The position numbers and the translations under genes were made by a program. Under the pieces are notes generated by a model, which was not told where the DNA came from, searched no databases, and saw only the letters and a program-made list of their open reading frames with translations. DNA of 34,451 bases from assembly GCF_000003605.2 (NCBI RefSeq), contig NW_003114961.1, positions 51,804 through 86,254 of the forward strand. The letters run 5' to 3'. Numbering within the stretch: position 1 is the first letter of the stretch; every line of letters starts with the position of its first letter. The stretch is from Saccoglossus kowalevskii. Its lineage: Eukaryota; Hemichordata; Enteropneusta; Harrimaniidae. Positions 9,826 to 21,903 of the stretch are shown here, in pieces.

Positions 9826-10009
9826 CTGTTACCGATTCTGCCTGCTTTAAAACATCATTCAGTTTCCCTTTACTGCGTCCAGCAATAGCCCACTTTATGT
9901 CTCGTTCTTCATCAGCAACTCTGGCTAACTCTTCAACTACAAACTGACCTGTAAAGCCACTTGCCCCGAAAATAACGACGTCAAACTTTCTTTCCACTGG
10001 AGCAGCCAT
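9826..10009 (-). CDS. SCCPDH: SCCPDH-like oxidoreductase, first coding exon
   Basis: The minus strand reads MAAPVERKFDVVIFGASGFT then GQFVVEELARV, ending in KWAIAGRSKGKLNDVLKQAE. FGASGFTGQFV is the glycine-rich dinucleotide-binding loop (GxSGxxG) at about residues 14-24, and WAIAGRS is the conserved second strand of saccharopine dehydrogenase-like oxidoreductase. Family members are about 430 residues; the function is poorly known, with an NAD(P)-type Rossmann fold and reported association with lipid droplets and membranes. I chose ATG 10009 because its context (ATCATGG, A at -3 and G at +4) is far better than the in-frame ATG at 10015 (T at -3). The donor ACAG/GTAAGA follows 9826 in phase 1. 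A CCAAT sequence lies on this strand about 30 bp upstream. Confidence 0.93.
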
Positions 10010-10300
10010 GATCATTCAGAGCTCTGTGGCGCAATTCATTGGGTTTGTTGCGATTATAGCGCCCTCATACAGTTAGATTATCACCCCGATAGCGGGCGTG
10101 ATTCCAACACTTACATAGAGTTCACCTGCATCGAGTTTAGGAATAATGCCAGTTTTAGTGCCCGGGTTCTAGCGACAATACACATTGACGTTAATTTGGG
10201 ATTCTGTTCCACAAATGAAATGAATGTGAAAACAAAATAATATAATGAATCGGCTATTTTCTAACTATCTGATCTAATGGTGATTGATTTTTAGGGCAGA
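10010..10300 (-). promoter_or_regulatory. Presumed SCCPDH 5' UTR and promoter region
   Basis: The sequence upstream of the start codon is richer in CG dinucleotides than its surroundings (GCGCAATT, GCGATTATAGCGCC, GATAGCGGGCG). It contains CCAAT on the gene strand near 10036-10042. I see no convincing TATA box. The transcription start cannot be fixed from sequence. Confidence 0.35.
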
Positions 10301-10310
10301 GGTGTCCCTA

Positions 10311-10450
10311 GACCAGAGTTCATGACTGTTCAGGCACGGATATTAAAGAGATTAGAGCTTCCCTCTGGTTCTGTACGGAGCCGTGGTGGAGCGTAAACAG
10401 TATTAAAAAGGTCGCAAGGAAGCTCCACTGGCAGTCCCGAACTCGTGGTC
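10311..10450. repeat. Imperfect foldback, MITE-like
   Basis: GACCAGAGTTCATGACTG at 10311-10328 is nearly the reverse complement of CAGTCCCGAACTCGTGGTC at 10432-10450, and a second nested pair, GAGCTTCC at 10355-10362 and GGAAGCTC at 10418-10425, lies inside. The higher GC than the surroundings suggests an inserted element. I saw no tRNA-type A or B box that would make it a SINE with confidence. Confidence 0.5.
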
Positions 10451-12066
10451 AAGGCGCTCATCAAAATAAAACTTTTTACTGTTCATTATCATATACTGCT
10501 CGTTGGCATACAAATCAGATGAACTGTTTAATTTACATTTCCCAGCGAATTGTGTTGGCAATTCACATGGTAGGTTTTATGACATGCATTTTATTTGGAA
10601 ACATAATAAGCAGCTTTACGACACTTCTTGGTTGTATTCACTGTCATTGCTATGTTCTTTAGATAATCCAGTGTTTTGTTTTGATCAAACGTCGTTATAA
10701 ACAGTGAGTTTTGAACTGATAGTTCTATCGACCTGACTTGACGATACGTTAATCTATTTGGTCGCAGTCTTTCTATGGGAGAGGAACGAATTTAGTGTAA
10801 TTATATTGGAACATTAGAAAAAATTATCAAGCGAGTACTCAAAAAGGTTTCTATAATTGTAGGTGAGAATTATGTACCCGTTCAACGCAATGTCATGGGA
10901 TCACTAAAGAAGCCGGGTTTACCAGCTAAATGATTTGAAATCGCAAAGTACAAAGGGACAAATACAGAAAACCCTAAAAACTTATTGGGGGGATTAGCGT
11001 TAATCAGTTGATTATGGGATACATACATTGTATATATAATTTCTTTGATTTGTTTTTGTGTATTTAGCACTATTTAGAACTGTCCGAGAACTAACACAAT
11101 GCGCGCATACAAACGAGTGCATGATGTAAGTGTCCAAAAATATAAACAAATGTTAATACTTGTCCGATAGTCGAGTGTATCATTTCATGTTTGAAGCGAA
11201 ATAGAAATTATTGCAGAAAAAAAAAAACATTTTGCTAAACCTGTTCCTGGGCAGTTTCAGTCGGTATGGTGCGCCCTCTCTCCAAAAGTATTAGAAATTG
11301 GTAATGTTGTAGATCATACCTCAATCACGGTGCTTTTGTGCACACACGTGTTAGAAAACATACTCACATTACACAGACAACACAACGCAATTAAATAAAG
11401 TGGAAAGCTCACTGTTTTATTATGGAAGAAATAGAGGTACATGTAGTGAAAAAAAAGGAACGCCTAATAACCCAGTCTAATAGTGACAGTCTAAGGGAAC
11501 TTTTTTTTAAAAATCTCTTAGAAGGAAAAGAATCATAGCCCAAAGTTGAACCATACAGGGTTTAATACGTTGTAGTGATATTAATATCACGAATAATCTA
11601 GTTTTGTATTCAAAGAGTAATATAACAGTGAGTAGTATAACTGAACTCCCCTCCCATATAATGCTGAGCATGGACATGTGGTACATGTCATGGTTGCCTA
11701 AAGCATGCTCTGCACCTTGTATACTTCTGACCAATCACAGGTCTTCTATAAATCTGCTCCTTGGATCATGAAACACGCATGCACAGCACACTCAGACAGG
11801 TTATTGTTTGTCCACAAATCAATTTTAAAAACAATATTTTTCCTCCCCAAAATTTTAAAATCCTATTTTTCTATATTTTTGGCTCATTTTGGCGAGTGAA
11901 GATACACACTTACATACAATTTACAAATAGATTTGTGTATTCTATTCAAGATTGCAAACTGGTGCACAGCTACATCAGTGTTTTTTTGATGTGTATTGCA
12001 TGTCCACAACTTATGAAGCACCAAGCATGATAATACGAGATTATTACGAGGATACTGCAAAGTATG
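10451..12066. other. Gene-free spacer left of assembly gap
   Basis: AT-rich sequence between the SCCPDH 5' side and the gap. Short open frames (10503-10700 plus, 10882-11070 minus, 11507-11734 minus, 11705-12030 plus) lack domains, splice context and coding-like composition. An A10-11 run sits at about 11217. I see no supported feature. Confidence 0.55.
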
Positions 12067-12185
12067 NNNNNNNNNNNNNNNNNNNNNNNNNNNNNNNNNN
12101 NNNNNNNNNNNNNNNNTCATATTATCATGCTTGGTGCTTCAACCACTAACAAAAATAAGTTGTGGGGTATCCTCGTGATAACCTT
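12001..12185. repeat. Inverted repeat flanking the assembly gap
   Basis: The left arm contains CCACAACTTATGAAGCACC then AAGCATGATAATA (12003-12035). The right arm contains TATTATCATGCTTGGTGCTTC (12121-12140) and, after a 16-base insertion, TAAGTTGTGG. A second pair, ATTACGAGGATAC on the left (12045-12057) and GTATCCTCGTGATAAC on the right (12168-12183), is also inverted. The arms surround the run of N. Confidence 0.85.
12067..12116. other. Assembly gap, 50 N
   Basis: Exactly fifty N, the usual arbitrary placeholder, so the real length is unknown. Its position inside an inverted repeat suggests that a hairpin blocked sequencing or assembly. Open frames crossing it are meaningless. Confidence 0.98.
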
Positions 12186-14401
12186 ATTATTATACATCTT
12201 TTCCTCCCAGGAAAACATAATGAGAATGCCAAAATCCAAAACTTTTAGAACAGATTTAGCGAACTTCTTTGTGTGGGATCCGGTCAAACCCTGGGGGCAT
12301 GTTTATTTTGTTATTACAGGAAGTTCATGCGCGTAATCATTCCATATTTGGAATTCACATTTCCTATTATGGTAGGATGAAAATACCCAGTGCAATTCCA
12401 CAAAATTACGGCTGTAACTTATGGTGTTAATAGTTTTTATTACACAGATTTGCAAGGTTTCTCCCATAATGCTAAGTAGAACAAAATTTGAATTTGACAC
12501 AAAATGCCTAGAATCTATTTGCAACAAATTTCCTACCAGCGAAAATGTTACAGAATTCTGCACAATTCACCCCCATCTCCCAACAATAGATGGGCAGACC
12601 ATGCGAGTAGGCGAAAAGACAATGTTATCAAAGAGTATAATACAATGCATTGCCCATTATTGGAATCATGCATTCTTATTGGTTGATCAGTACCATGTGC
12701 AGCCCCATAATAACCAATAGACGATTACTAGGCAGTGCTGGAGGTCAATCCACAAACATACAAACCTTTCATGGTTTTCACATTCAGTCACTCACACAGG
12801 AACTTCTATGCAAAACTGAAATGCAAACGTCTAGGACACGCTATAATCACACTGTTTTCCTTTCTCTTAATCTACCAGTATATATTTTCAACATTTGGGA
12901 CTCTGCAATACCCATTATTGCACACATCCTTGTTCTAACCCAGTTATCATGCAATAATTGACAGTGCACTAAATTCATTTGTAGCATGTTTTCAATTACT
13001 AGTGCAGACTGCACTAATTCTAGCGATGATCTATTCCATTCTTTGTAGTGTTAACAAAACACTGGTATTCATCTTCATATCGACAGCCACATGGAATACC
13101 AATGGGATATAATATTGCAGGTTGTACTCTTAAAATAGTCATCTTGTACAAACCTTTTATCAATTTATTTCTGTACTACGTGCAGCAAAAGACCTGGTAG
13201 ATACAATGACCTGTGCATGTTGTGTAGCCATAATACCATACCTACTATCAGATGGCAACACACATAAAAAGCCATGCAAAGCTGGGTAATTTACTTTATT
13301 ATATTCAACATGTGTATAATATTCTGGTTACAACAGAATTAGCAAAGCAATATTTGCTATTTCTAATTCATAAATTTAGCATTAACTTTCGAATGCCATC
13401 ATTCTTCCAGATAAAAACTTTGAGCAGCATTTTTTTTTGTTTCATAGTTTTTTCTTTTAAGATGTCAATTTTTAATAAGCTACTGGCATTGATCAAAATT
13501 ATCAAACACCATTATGCACGTGTATTTTGTTCAAAATTAAATGGTATCTAGGGAAAATTTGTTCTTGTACCTGATAATTATAATTGGACAAATTCTATAT
13601 GTACGTGGTATAATATTACAGATGCAAGGATTCAATATAACTATTTTTTTTCTTTGTGGCATGTAGTCATCTAAACGTATACCAACATCACTGCTATACT
13701 GCCCTTTGTGAACTAAACTTTTCCCCCTCAAATTTGATGGAACATTTTGATGTACATTTCTATGATTTCTTTGTTAATTTTGGACAAAATTTCACTAGTT
13801 ACAGGTCTTGATTAATATTTTTTTATAAAATATAAAAATACTGTCAATTATTTTGCAAAAAGTGACAAAAAGTTGACATCCAAAAAGTTCCTGAAGGGTG
13901 TATGACCAAATGTTATATTCAAATAATCTTGCATAAAATAAATGCACTTCTAATAGCGCAAATAAGATGTATACAACTCTGGAAGAGTAGAATTTGATAA
14001 AATCAAATCTCCATATCAGGGGTCAGACACTGAATATCATGAACAGGCTAGAAATTTAACCCCTGTTAGTATACAATCGAGGACAGTTACTAAATTGTAA
14101 AGTGGGTGGTGCAGAATTAAATTTCAAAATTCCTCATCTCTGGGTTCTCAATTTTGCTTCTATACACTCAAGTACATTTTTGACAGTTGTAAATACTGTA
14201 AAACACTTTGTAATAGTTACATGCCATTTTAGCAAATTTTGACTCCATTCATACCAGAATCCTAATTCATCCAAAGTGATAATCGCATTGTGAGAATATA
14301 CTTTGTTAAATTGTTTTAATTTCTGCCATACAGTCGTGATGTCTCTTGGCAAAAATTCGTAATTACATGCACAAAGAATTACAAATTAAATTCAGCAGTG
14401 T
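12186..14401. other. Gene-free spacer right of assembly gap
   Basis: No recognisable coding sequence. Overlapping short plus-strand frames (12303-12961) and others (13252-13551, 13537-13731, 14134-14352) are not protein-like. A short inverted pair, TATTGGTT / AACCAATA, lies near 12675-12719. The stretch could be intergenic or part of a long downstream transcript of NOVA; the sequence does not decide. Confidence 0.5.
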
Positions 14402-14620
14402 CTACTATAAAATACTTTATTTTGACTTCGAATTTATTTTTGCTATTCTAGGTAGAGATAAATTAATAAATTATTCAGTGAAAATAAAATTTGGCGAATA
14501 AAGTACTTATTCCAATATTTTACATTCACCTGGTTAAAAATAAGTGTAAATAAATGCCATACAAAACACCCAAAAAGTCATTTTAGTGAAAATTAAATCA
14601 AGCTAAAATAAAGTACTGTA
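14402..14620. mobile_element. MITE-like element, left copy
   Basis: Begins TACTATAAAATACTTTATTT and ends AGCTAAAATAAAGTACTGTA, which are inverted versions of each other. It carries CCATACAAAACACCC near 14557, shared with the neighbouring copy at about 190 bp distance. It is more diverged than its neighbour, and the two overlap by about seven bases at TACTGTA, where one terminus serves both. Confidence 0.75.
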
Positions 14621-14813
14621 GAATACTTTATTTTCACTGGGAATTTATTTTCGCTAAAGGAATGATTCTGTGAAAATAAAATCCACCGAATATACTTTTC
14701 CTATATTTCACATTAAGCTCATCAAAAATTAGTGAAAATAAATTCCATACAAAACGCCCAAAAAGCCTTTTCAGCGAAAATTAATTCCAGCGAAAATAAA
14801 ATATTCCACAGTA
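14614..14813. mobile_element. MITE-like element, right copy (200 bp)
   Basis: Left terminus TACTGTAGAATACTTTATTT then TCACTGGGAATTTATTTTCG is inverted at the right terminus (about 14773-14813), giving terminal inverted repeats of about 42 bp with only a few mismatches. Both ends are built from GCGAAAATAAA-type strings. There is no internal coding capacity, so it must have been mobilised in trans. A family name is not supportable from sequence alone. Confidence 0.8.
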
Positions 14814-14949
14814 TTTTACAATTTTTGTATTTTAAGGTTTCAATCATTGATATACGACAAGAACATATTACAGGGGAAATGTTGATATTGTCACTAGGAG
14901 ACACCAATGTCACTAGTAATGTATTTAATGCACCCGCTGCTCTACCCGA

Positions 14950-15210
14950 TGTAGGAAACTGCCCTCCACATTGTAGGGCACATCCATACTGACTGGGGGG
15001 GGGGGGTCCAACACAAATGCACCCTCCACATCATTGGGAGGGACAACTAATGCCAACACCACATTTTGGGGAACCTCCATACTGACCATTGGGGGGGGAC
15101 ACACCAACGCACCCTCCACATTGTAGGGCACATTAATATTGACATTTGAGTGGTGCATTGAAACTAATTCTGCATCTGCCATGGGCAACCACCCTCCACA
15201 CTGTAGGGTA
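14950..15210. repeat. Degenerate G/C-rich tandem repeat with poly-G runs
   Basis: Four irregularly spaced copies of CCCTCCACATTGTAGGGCA-like blocks (near 14961, 15023, 15111 and 15190) alternate with CATACTGAC and runs of G (G12 at about 14995-15006, G8 at about 15091-15098). The minus-strand open frame 14925-15188 reads valine/proline-rich repeats (for example VPYNVEG twice) across it and is most simply a product of the repeat. Confidence 0.65.
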
Positions 15211-18050
15211 CAATGACACCATTACTCGAAAGCAATTTTAAACTAGTATCTTAGTTGCACTATTGCTTTTTATATTAAACGGTTGGGAGGTTACATGCAC
15301 AGGGAAGGTTTTAAGATTTCTCATTTTCTAGAACATGAAAAGGGGTACCCATCTCAAATTTGTTTTTCTGAAACTATCCCAGTGCAGGGAATCATATTTG
15401 CCACATTGAAAGCACACATCAGCTCAATTAGTAACTTATACACATGTGTCAATAACAGGATTGTGTATGATCAAAACAACGTTTGTTGTAATGACTCGGC
15501 ATGTCATCGATGCTATGTTTGCGTTACTTGTAATTCTTTAGGAAACATGCTTCTTGTAAAGGTAAGCAAATACAGTTTTGGTGGGAAAACTTAACCCAAC
15601 TCTTGTGTATTCCTACAGAATTACAAAAGCATCATCTTCCTGTACAGCTCGACTCAGTCTTATTTTACAAATGTGAGAAACAAACCGCAATGTGGCAAGA
15701 ATAGATGTTTGTAATTTGTTACTGGAGGTTGTTTTTAGGAATTGTTATCTCCTGCATCAATAATTCATAATTTGTTCATGAATCCGTTTAAGTATTCCCA
15801 ACAGCAGGGATGGGCTGGGTGATTTATCAGAAGTAGTTAATTTTTAACTGGAAAGCCAAGAGGCACACATTTTACGATATCTTAGTGGCAATTAAAGGCT
15901 TACTACATCATTCGGCAACCATGGAAACCATGGCCGTAATGAGCAAAAATAGTTCCGGGCATAAAAAGGTGTTGGCAGTTTATCAGAAGTAGCCAGTTAA
16001 TAAATAACTTTGGTATTTATCTATAAAGTGATTTGTCATGGACGTTCCAATTAATTTTTTTTTTTATCACAAGTGCAGGTTTTAAATAAATAAACACTAG
16101 ATTATATATTAAAAGTTGCAGCATATCAAAGTACAGCATCTTGGCTTCCCTCCAAACATGCACTACTTACTTATTACTAACTTGGTTTAAACATCTGATC
16201 CATTCAGACAGCTCTACTGTTATGAAATTACAAGATGGCATTTGCTTATTCACTCCATAATGTAAACAGTAATTGAAAGTTGTATACATTGGAATATACT
16301 GGCTGTATGCAATAGACATCCCTTAATGTCAACAGACCATAAAGGCCAACTTGTTAGAATTGCAGAATCCAGTTTTATCACACCAGTGCTAAATGATAAA
16401 GTTGTGTTCCATTTATTGATTCAGTCATAAAGACCTGGCACACAAAATTTTCATGTTTTATGTTAATTTTAGCAACACCCATCCACACATTTACTTTTCC
16501 ACTGGTTTTATAAAACAATACAGTTTTTGATATTTTTCTAATGTTAAATTGCACTTCTCAGAAACAGCTAGTACACCAGTATCAGGCAGATGAAAGGTTG
16601 GTACAAAAGTAGCCAAGTGGGTTGTAGCTAACAACGATGTTCAGATCACCACACCTAGTTTTCAAACCTATCAGCAATACTGGCTCTGTTCCAGCACAAG
16701 TGAGGGCATTATACAGACAGCACGATTGTTGAACATTTGGAATGAAGGCATTCCAGAAACTGGCAGAATCGTTTTTATTTACAAGCACATAACAGACCAT
16801 ATTCCAGTTTTGCTGGAACCATCAATCAGCAGTCCACAAAACCTCAACTTGTAAATATAAGTAACCAACACTTGTTTTTACATCCCAGCCACGTAATGCA
16901 ACTTCCTTTGGGAGGAAACTAGATTATCAAGCTTTATTTTTTTTCAACCATGTACAATTTTAAGCAGACCTTTTTTTAACCACCAATTGAAGCTACCACT
17001 TTAATACGGGATCAGTCCAGCTGACGGTTACAGGTTGGGTAGATTTTATATTGTAAACAGGTATCTCGTTATCAGACTTGTTGCACCCAGTACCAGTATA
17101 GATTGCACTCAACCTTTGTACTCGTGAACTATGGACTGCAATACTATTGGTAAACATCTCCAACATGGCAGTTTAAATATTTGGTAGTTTTATAGGGACA
17201 TTCCAACTGCACCACCTAGTTACAATCAGTTTCAAATCCTTGAAGGAAAGGGGGGAGGTGGGAGGGGGAAATCAGTTGACAAGCACACGCATGTTTTTTC
17301 CCTATACCTTAGTCATCATCCACTCAGCACATCTCTAATAAAACAAAAACCCCCCATTGCATGTTGAACCATAGTGTTTTGTATCCATTTAATTTATTGG
17401 CGTATAAAAATCATGTAAATTGTTATTTGCATCGATACAATAGTGTAATTTGCCATCAACACCCGAGTAGACAATAATAGCCACAATACTCAAATTATAA
17501 AAAGTAAAAAAATAAATAACGAAATGCGTCTAAACAAGCACAAGTAACGAAATGTAGATAACAATGGCATATTATTATTAAACTCGGTTATTTCAGGCTT
17601 TTCAAAAATAAATTACTTACCTTGCTTTGGAACTACCGCATCTGTTCCCAACAGTGTCATGCTTATTAAAACTGACAAAACTGATAATTGCATGCACAGA
17701 AAAATAAAGTGTCATTTCCCCCTCTCTCTCAAATATAAAATTTCATATAAAATTTATTACATACGAAAAAAAAAAATGGGTCAGTTTTTAATAATGTGCA
17801 TATAGATAGAAACAGGCACCAAAAAGTGGAGAGAAAGATTTGTTAGAATTGATGTTATTTTAAAAGCAGACACTGCAGGAGATAGTTAACGACAAACAAA
17901 TAAATTAGGAGATAAAAAGATCGGTGCAGATTTGATTAAAAAATAAAAAGACGAACATTGATTTGTTTGTAACGTACAAAGTAGACATGATGGCCAATTG
18001 ATGCAGCGATAATAGCAGCTCCATGCACTGGTAGCAACATGCAATGGTGA
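15211..18050. other. Gene-free stretch
   Basis: AT-rich, without domains in any frame. The 15283-15594 plus frame is not recognisable. Possible NOVA-strand polyadenylation signals AATAAA occur at about 16930-16936 and 17391-17397, but nothing shows they are used. A G-rich tract (GGGGGGAGGTGGGAGGGGG) at about 17250-17268 could form a quadruplex on the plus strand. Confidence 0.45.
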
Positions 18051-18065
18051 CAAGGTTATAAGGTT

Positions 18066-18090
18066 AGTAGTGGGTGGTAGTGGTAGTGGC
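18066..18090 (-). promoter_or_regulatory. YCAY cluster on NOVA sense strand (1)
   Basis: The minus strand reads CCACTACCACTACCACCCAC, four YCAY tetramers within about 20 nt. YCAY clusters are the established binding signature of NOVA KH domains. It lies about 5.1 kb past the NOVA stop, so it matters only if the NOVA transcript reaches this far. Confidence 0.25.
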
Positions 18091-18822
18091 TTCATCTCAA
18101 CCACTGTAATTTTTTTTGTGGCAGCTGCTTAAAGGTGGTTGCTCCAATATGATCGTGGAATGATGAACTGATTCACCAAAAATAAAGGAATGAAACTAAA
18201 CAGCTTGATACGAAACATGTATACAGATGGTTCGTAATTAGATAATGTGTGACTGCAATTATTCACACAGAATGAAAATTGCAGGCGTGACTGATGACAT
18301 CCTCCCCCAACATGCTTAATGAGACTCGGGAGAACTGATGTTGACTGTGGATTACCCAGCACAGCTATGGTCTACAGTGTGCTATGGTGGCTTTAGAAGG
18401 TGACTGTTAATGACATCCGGGCAAGAAGAGAGAATTGATCTGGCCTGAAATGTGGGTGTGCAATAAGAAAACAAATTAAAGAGGCATTTAACAAATTAAA
18501 TGAAGGTAGAAATTCTAGACAAACGTCATTCATTCATTCATTTTTTTTTTAAGTAGTTAGGCCATGCAGTTAGACACATCACCAGGAGAAAGGCTATTTG
18601 GTATTGAGGTTCAAATAAAAAAAAAAATGCAAATTACAAAAAAAACACAGAAAGAACAGTAACAAGTACAGATAGAACACGTACACACTTGCATACAACA
18701 CAGAACAATTAAGACAACCAAATGATAAGCCGATCCCTAGATGGTTGGGAGAGTTATTAGGATCAAGGAAGGTCAATTGATGGGATATAACTGGTATGAG
18801 TTAACAGACATATGGAAATAAT
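18091..18822. other. Gene-free stretch
   Basis: No supported gene. A run of CATT repeats followed by T10 lies at about 18529-18550 (plus strand TCAT four times), and an A10-11 tract at about 18619-18627. Confidence 0.45.
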
Positions 18823-18872
18823 ATGGCTGTGGTGGAGGTGGTGACTTTATGTTAGGGTGGTGTCGGTGGTAC
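18823..18872 (-). promoter_or_regulatory. YCAY cluster on NOVA sense strand (2)
   Basis: On the minus strand I count seven YCAY tetramers in about 50 nt: TACCACCGACACCACCC, then GTCACCACCTCCACCACAG, then GCCATA. This is the densest such cluster I found on the NOVA strand, about 4.3 kb downstream of the stop codon. Functional relevance is inferred. Confidence 0.28.
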
Positions 18873-20353
18873 AGTTGGAATCACAGTGTATAATGGAATG
18901 AAATGAGGTTATTTTGAGCCAATACATTGATTAACCGACTAGGATAGCAGATGTTAACTTGAATAGTCTTGATACTATCGCTAACTAGCCAAGCTCTGGA
19001 TGAAAAATATAAATGAAATAAATTTCAAATGAAAGCACCTTATGACAGCACACCAGCCTGTTAACGAGCGAGAAGGACGTATAGATGATATGAAAATCAG
19101 CCGTTTAATTCTAGCTGTGTCAATTCAAACTCAAATCATAGAATGAGTGGCTGGATTTTCACTCGTTTCCCAACTGCTATTGTAAACGCATTGCCTTTGT
19201 TTCCTTACACCAGCTTCTGACATGAATTGAGAGTTGATTGACAAAACTCACAGACTGATTCATTTCCCTGGCTGACCAGTGTAGAATCTAGGCATATCTA
19301 GGTAGTTCTAAACTCTGATGAGCATAAACTGTGCCAAGATGATGCATAGATTACAGACTACTATCGGTGAATGAAGCGCAACAAACTTTAGTTTTTTCAC
19401 AAGACCTTACAAATACTGTGAACTGGAAAAATGATTTTATGTGATGCATACACCATTTATACCTCGTCATAAAATCAATGAAGCTTTTTATAAAGTACTG
19501 GAAACAGTGTGAATTTCCCCGAAGCGCTTAAAATAAGGTGTAGAGCTCGCAAAGACAGGCATGTTTACATCACAGCCAGTTTTTAGGAGCTGCTAAGCTA
19601 GAAAATAATGACAACTGCCAAAACAAAATAGTAGTTGCCTCTGAATAATCAGGAAAGAAATCATGAGGTAAATTTAGAAATGCTTCAATGATCATATGGC
19701 AGGCATGTACACATTTGTCTAGTAGAAGCATATACAAGTTCATATAAAAGTGGTAATACGTTAACCAGTCGCATTTTTTTGTATGTACTGCAAACTGATT
19801 TAATTTCCTGACAAATTATCACCAGTCAAATTTCCTAGTGGTGAAAATACTGTAAACCATTCAATATCTATCGCTTTAAAGTTTTACTTTATCATAATGT
19901 ATCAACATTCATAAAATGAAATTTTGCAAAAGTCAATATGCGTCTCGGTCTTAACCCCCCATCCCGGCTCGCTAAAATTGGGAATATTTATCTCATGTGA
20001 AATGAAATCAATTTGCAGAAGGCATTTTAAAGTACTCAGACTTGTTCGAGCTACATATGCAAGAGTTTTTGTCAACCCCCATGGCAGTACCGGTATATGC
20101 TTCTAAATATACAGTATTATTTTTATTTACACAGGATATGCCCAACCATTTTATCACTAGACATAACTACCTGGGTAGATGCAAATTTATAGAATGAAGC
20201 TAACTACACACCAACTGAAAAAGATGCCAACCCAACCCAGCACCCATCACCAAAAAAAAAGCTGCATATATAGTAGTGCAAAACATTTTATCCTGTGTGA
20301 GATGGTAAATGGTTTGCTGCTAATGACAAGAAGCTTGACTAATATCGATTTAA
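18873..20353. other. Gene-free stretch
   Basis: AT-rich sequence with short unsupported frames (19924-20106, 20179-20373). A NOVA-strand AATAAA lies at about 20120-20131 (from TTATTTTTATTT on the plus strand). I see no other element. Confidence 0.45.
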
Positions 20354-20380
20354 CATGGTGGTGGCAGTGGTAGTGGTGTC
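20354..20380 (-). promoter_or_regulatory. YCAY cluster on NOVA sense strand (3)
   Basis: The minus strand reads ACCACTACCACTGCCACC then ACCATG, five YCAY tetramers in 27 nt, about 2.8 kb past the NOVA stop codon. Confidence 0.28.
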
Positions 20381-21903
20381 ACACTGACCAAGTCAAATAA
20401 TGACATGCAATGTGTTGTATAGGAAGGAATGAGACACGACACATGAGATGGCTTTGAGGAAAGGACAGCAACATGTTTTATGTATATATGAGATATTGAA
20501 CACACTGACTGATCTGAGTGGGATGGATATGACTAGTTGATCATTAATATATAGATATACATACACACATTGAATTCACACAAAAAACAGCTGACTGACT
20601 GACTGACTATACAATGAGTAGTCTTTCTTGTTCTGCTAACTGACAGCATATATATAAACATTTACTACTGTCTATTGCAAGTCTACACAAGATGAGAAAA
20701 AAAAAGAAAAATGAACCAAGCCTTCTCCCGATTATGACTGTTAGCCTTGTGGAAATTCAACACTGGAAGCACTAATCAGTACAAAATAAACCAGCATACT
20801 AAATCATCAATATTTTTTTATCATAAATAAAACTGCAATGATAAAGACTCCGTTTAAAACATAGAAAACAATTAGCGTCACTGATTTCTTCTTAGCACCT
20901 TAGTTACAAATCAAATCTTCAGAGATCAAAAGACTTAACATTTTTTTTTGGTCAGTGTTTTTTTTTTTTTTTAATTTTTACAGTGAAAAATCAAGGTAGT
21001 ATAGAAATGATTTCAATGCATATGAGTTATAACAAAAAATAATAATAAAAATTACAGATATTACAATGGAGCAGTGATCAGTGTCAATGATGATGTCCTT
21101 TCCAACATTCATCAAGGAAATAATAATAAAACATGACATATCATGTATCAATGGGTTAATAATGATCAATAGAACAATGCTTTATATGCAAGTACGAAAT
21201 AATAGCACACATAATAAAAAAAAAGGAAAAAAAATAATGCCCTCCCCTCCCCTCCCAGTATAAATGATATTTTTCTAATGCAGTGTTGCAGACAGGGGCA
21301 AGTTTCACAAATACCACCACACTAATATCTTTGCCGACTGTACCAATCCCTTGTTAGAAACCGCTGGCAGCTTTTCTAAAATAAATTGACCTCCTTGACA
21401 GCAACTGTTCAATGAATTAAGATTTGTTAGAAAAAAAAACGCAAGTTGAAGAAATTAGTTGCCCATCACTTTTAGACCATACCCCTCCCCACATGGAATG
21501 GTACAGTCGACCTAGATGCAAATGTGATTGCATTTTTGAAAGCTGCCCCAGAAAGAAAATAACAAAAAAAAAATTAAGGTATGAACATATCAGTTATGAG
21601 AACACCATAGATACATACTAACACATACATGTATGTAAGAACTGTTCTTTTTTTTTAAAAAAAGTAGTATGAATTATTAAAATTAAGCAAAGCTGTACTA
21701 ACTGAATGTGAGTTTAGAAATATTACAGCTATGTATAAATATATCACTATATTCTTGGCAGCTTGAGTACAGAATGTGGCTTCTTAATGCACCATAAAGT
21801 AATTAATCACATCGCCAAATGTTGAAGATCTTTACACAGGTGATTGTAAAATGTTCGATACTGACAGAGGACACAAACACTGGACTCTAGCTGCCAGCCA
21901 GCC
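20381..21903. other. Gene-free stretch with microsatellites
   Basis: Contains a CTGA microsatellite (about 20590-20608), poly-T tracts at about 20941 and 20959-20971, and A-rich runs near 21215-21236. No gene is supported. It may be NOVA 3' UTR or intergenic DNA. Confidence 0.45.

Noticed and set aside
10311-10450. tRNA gene or tRNA-derived SINE
   Set aside because: I could not find a proper B box or cloverleaf; the pairing is that of a simple foldback.
11884-12336. Frames crossing the run of N
   Set aside because: The gap length is arbitrary, so any frame through it has no meaning.
14925-15188. Minus frame with repeated VPYNVEG as a repeat protein
   Set aside because: It follows a degenerate G/C-rich tandem repeat with poly-G runs, and the repeat spacing is irregular.
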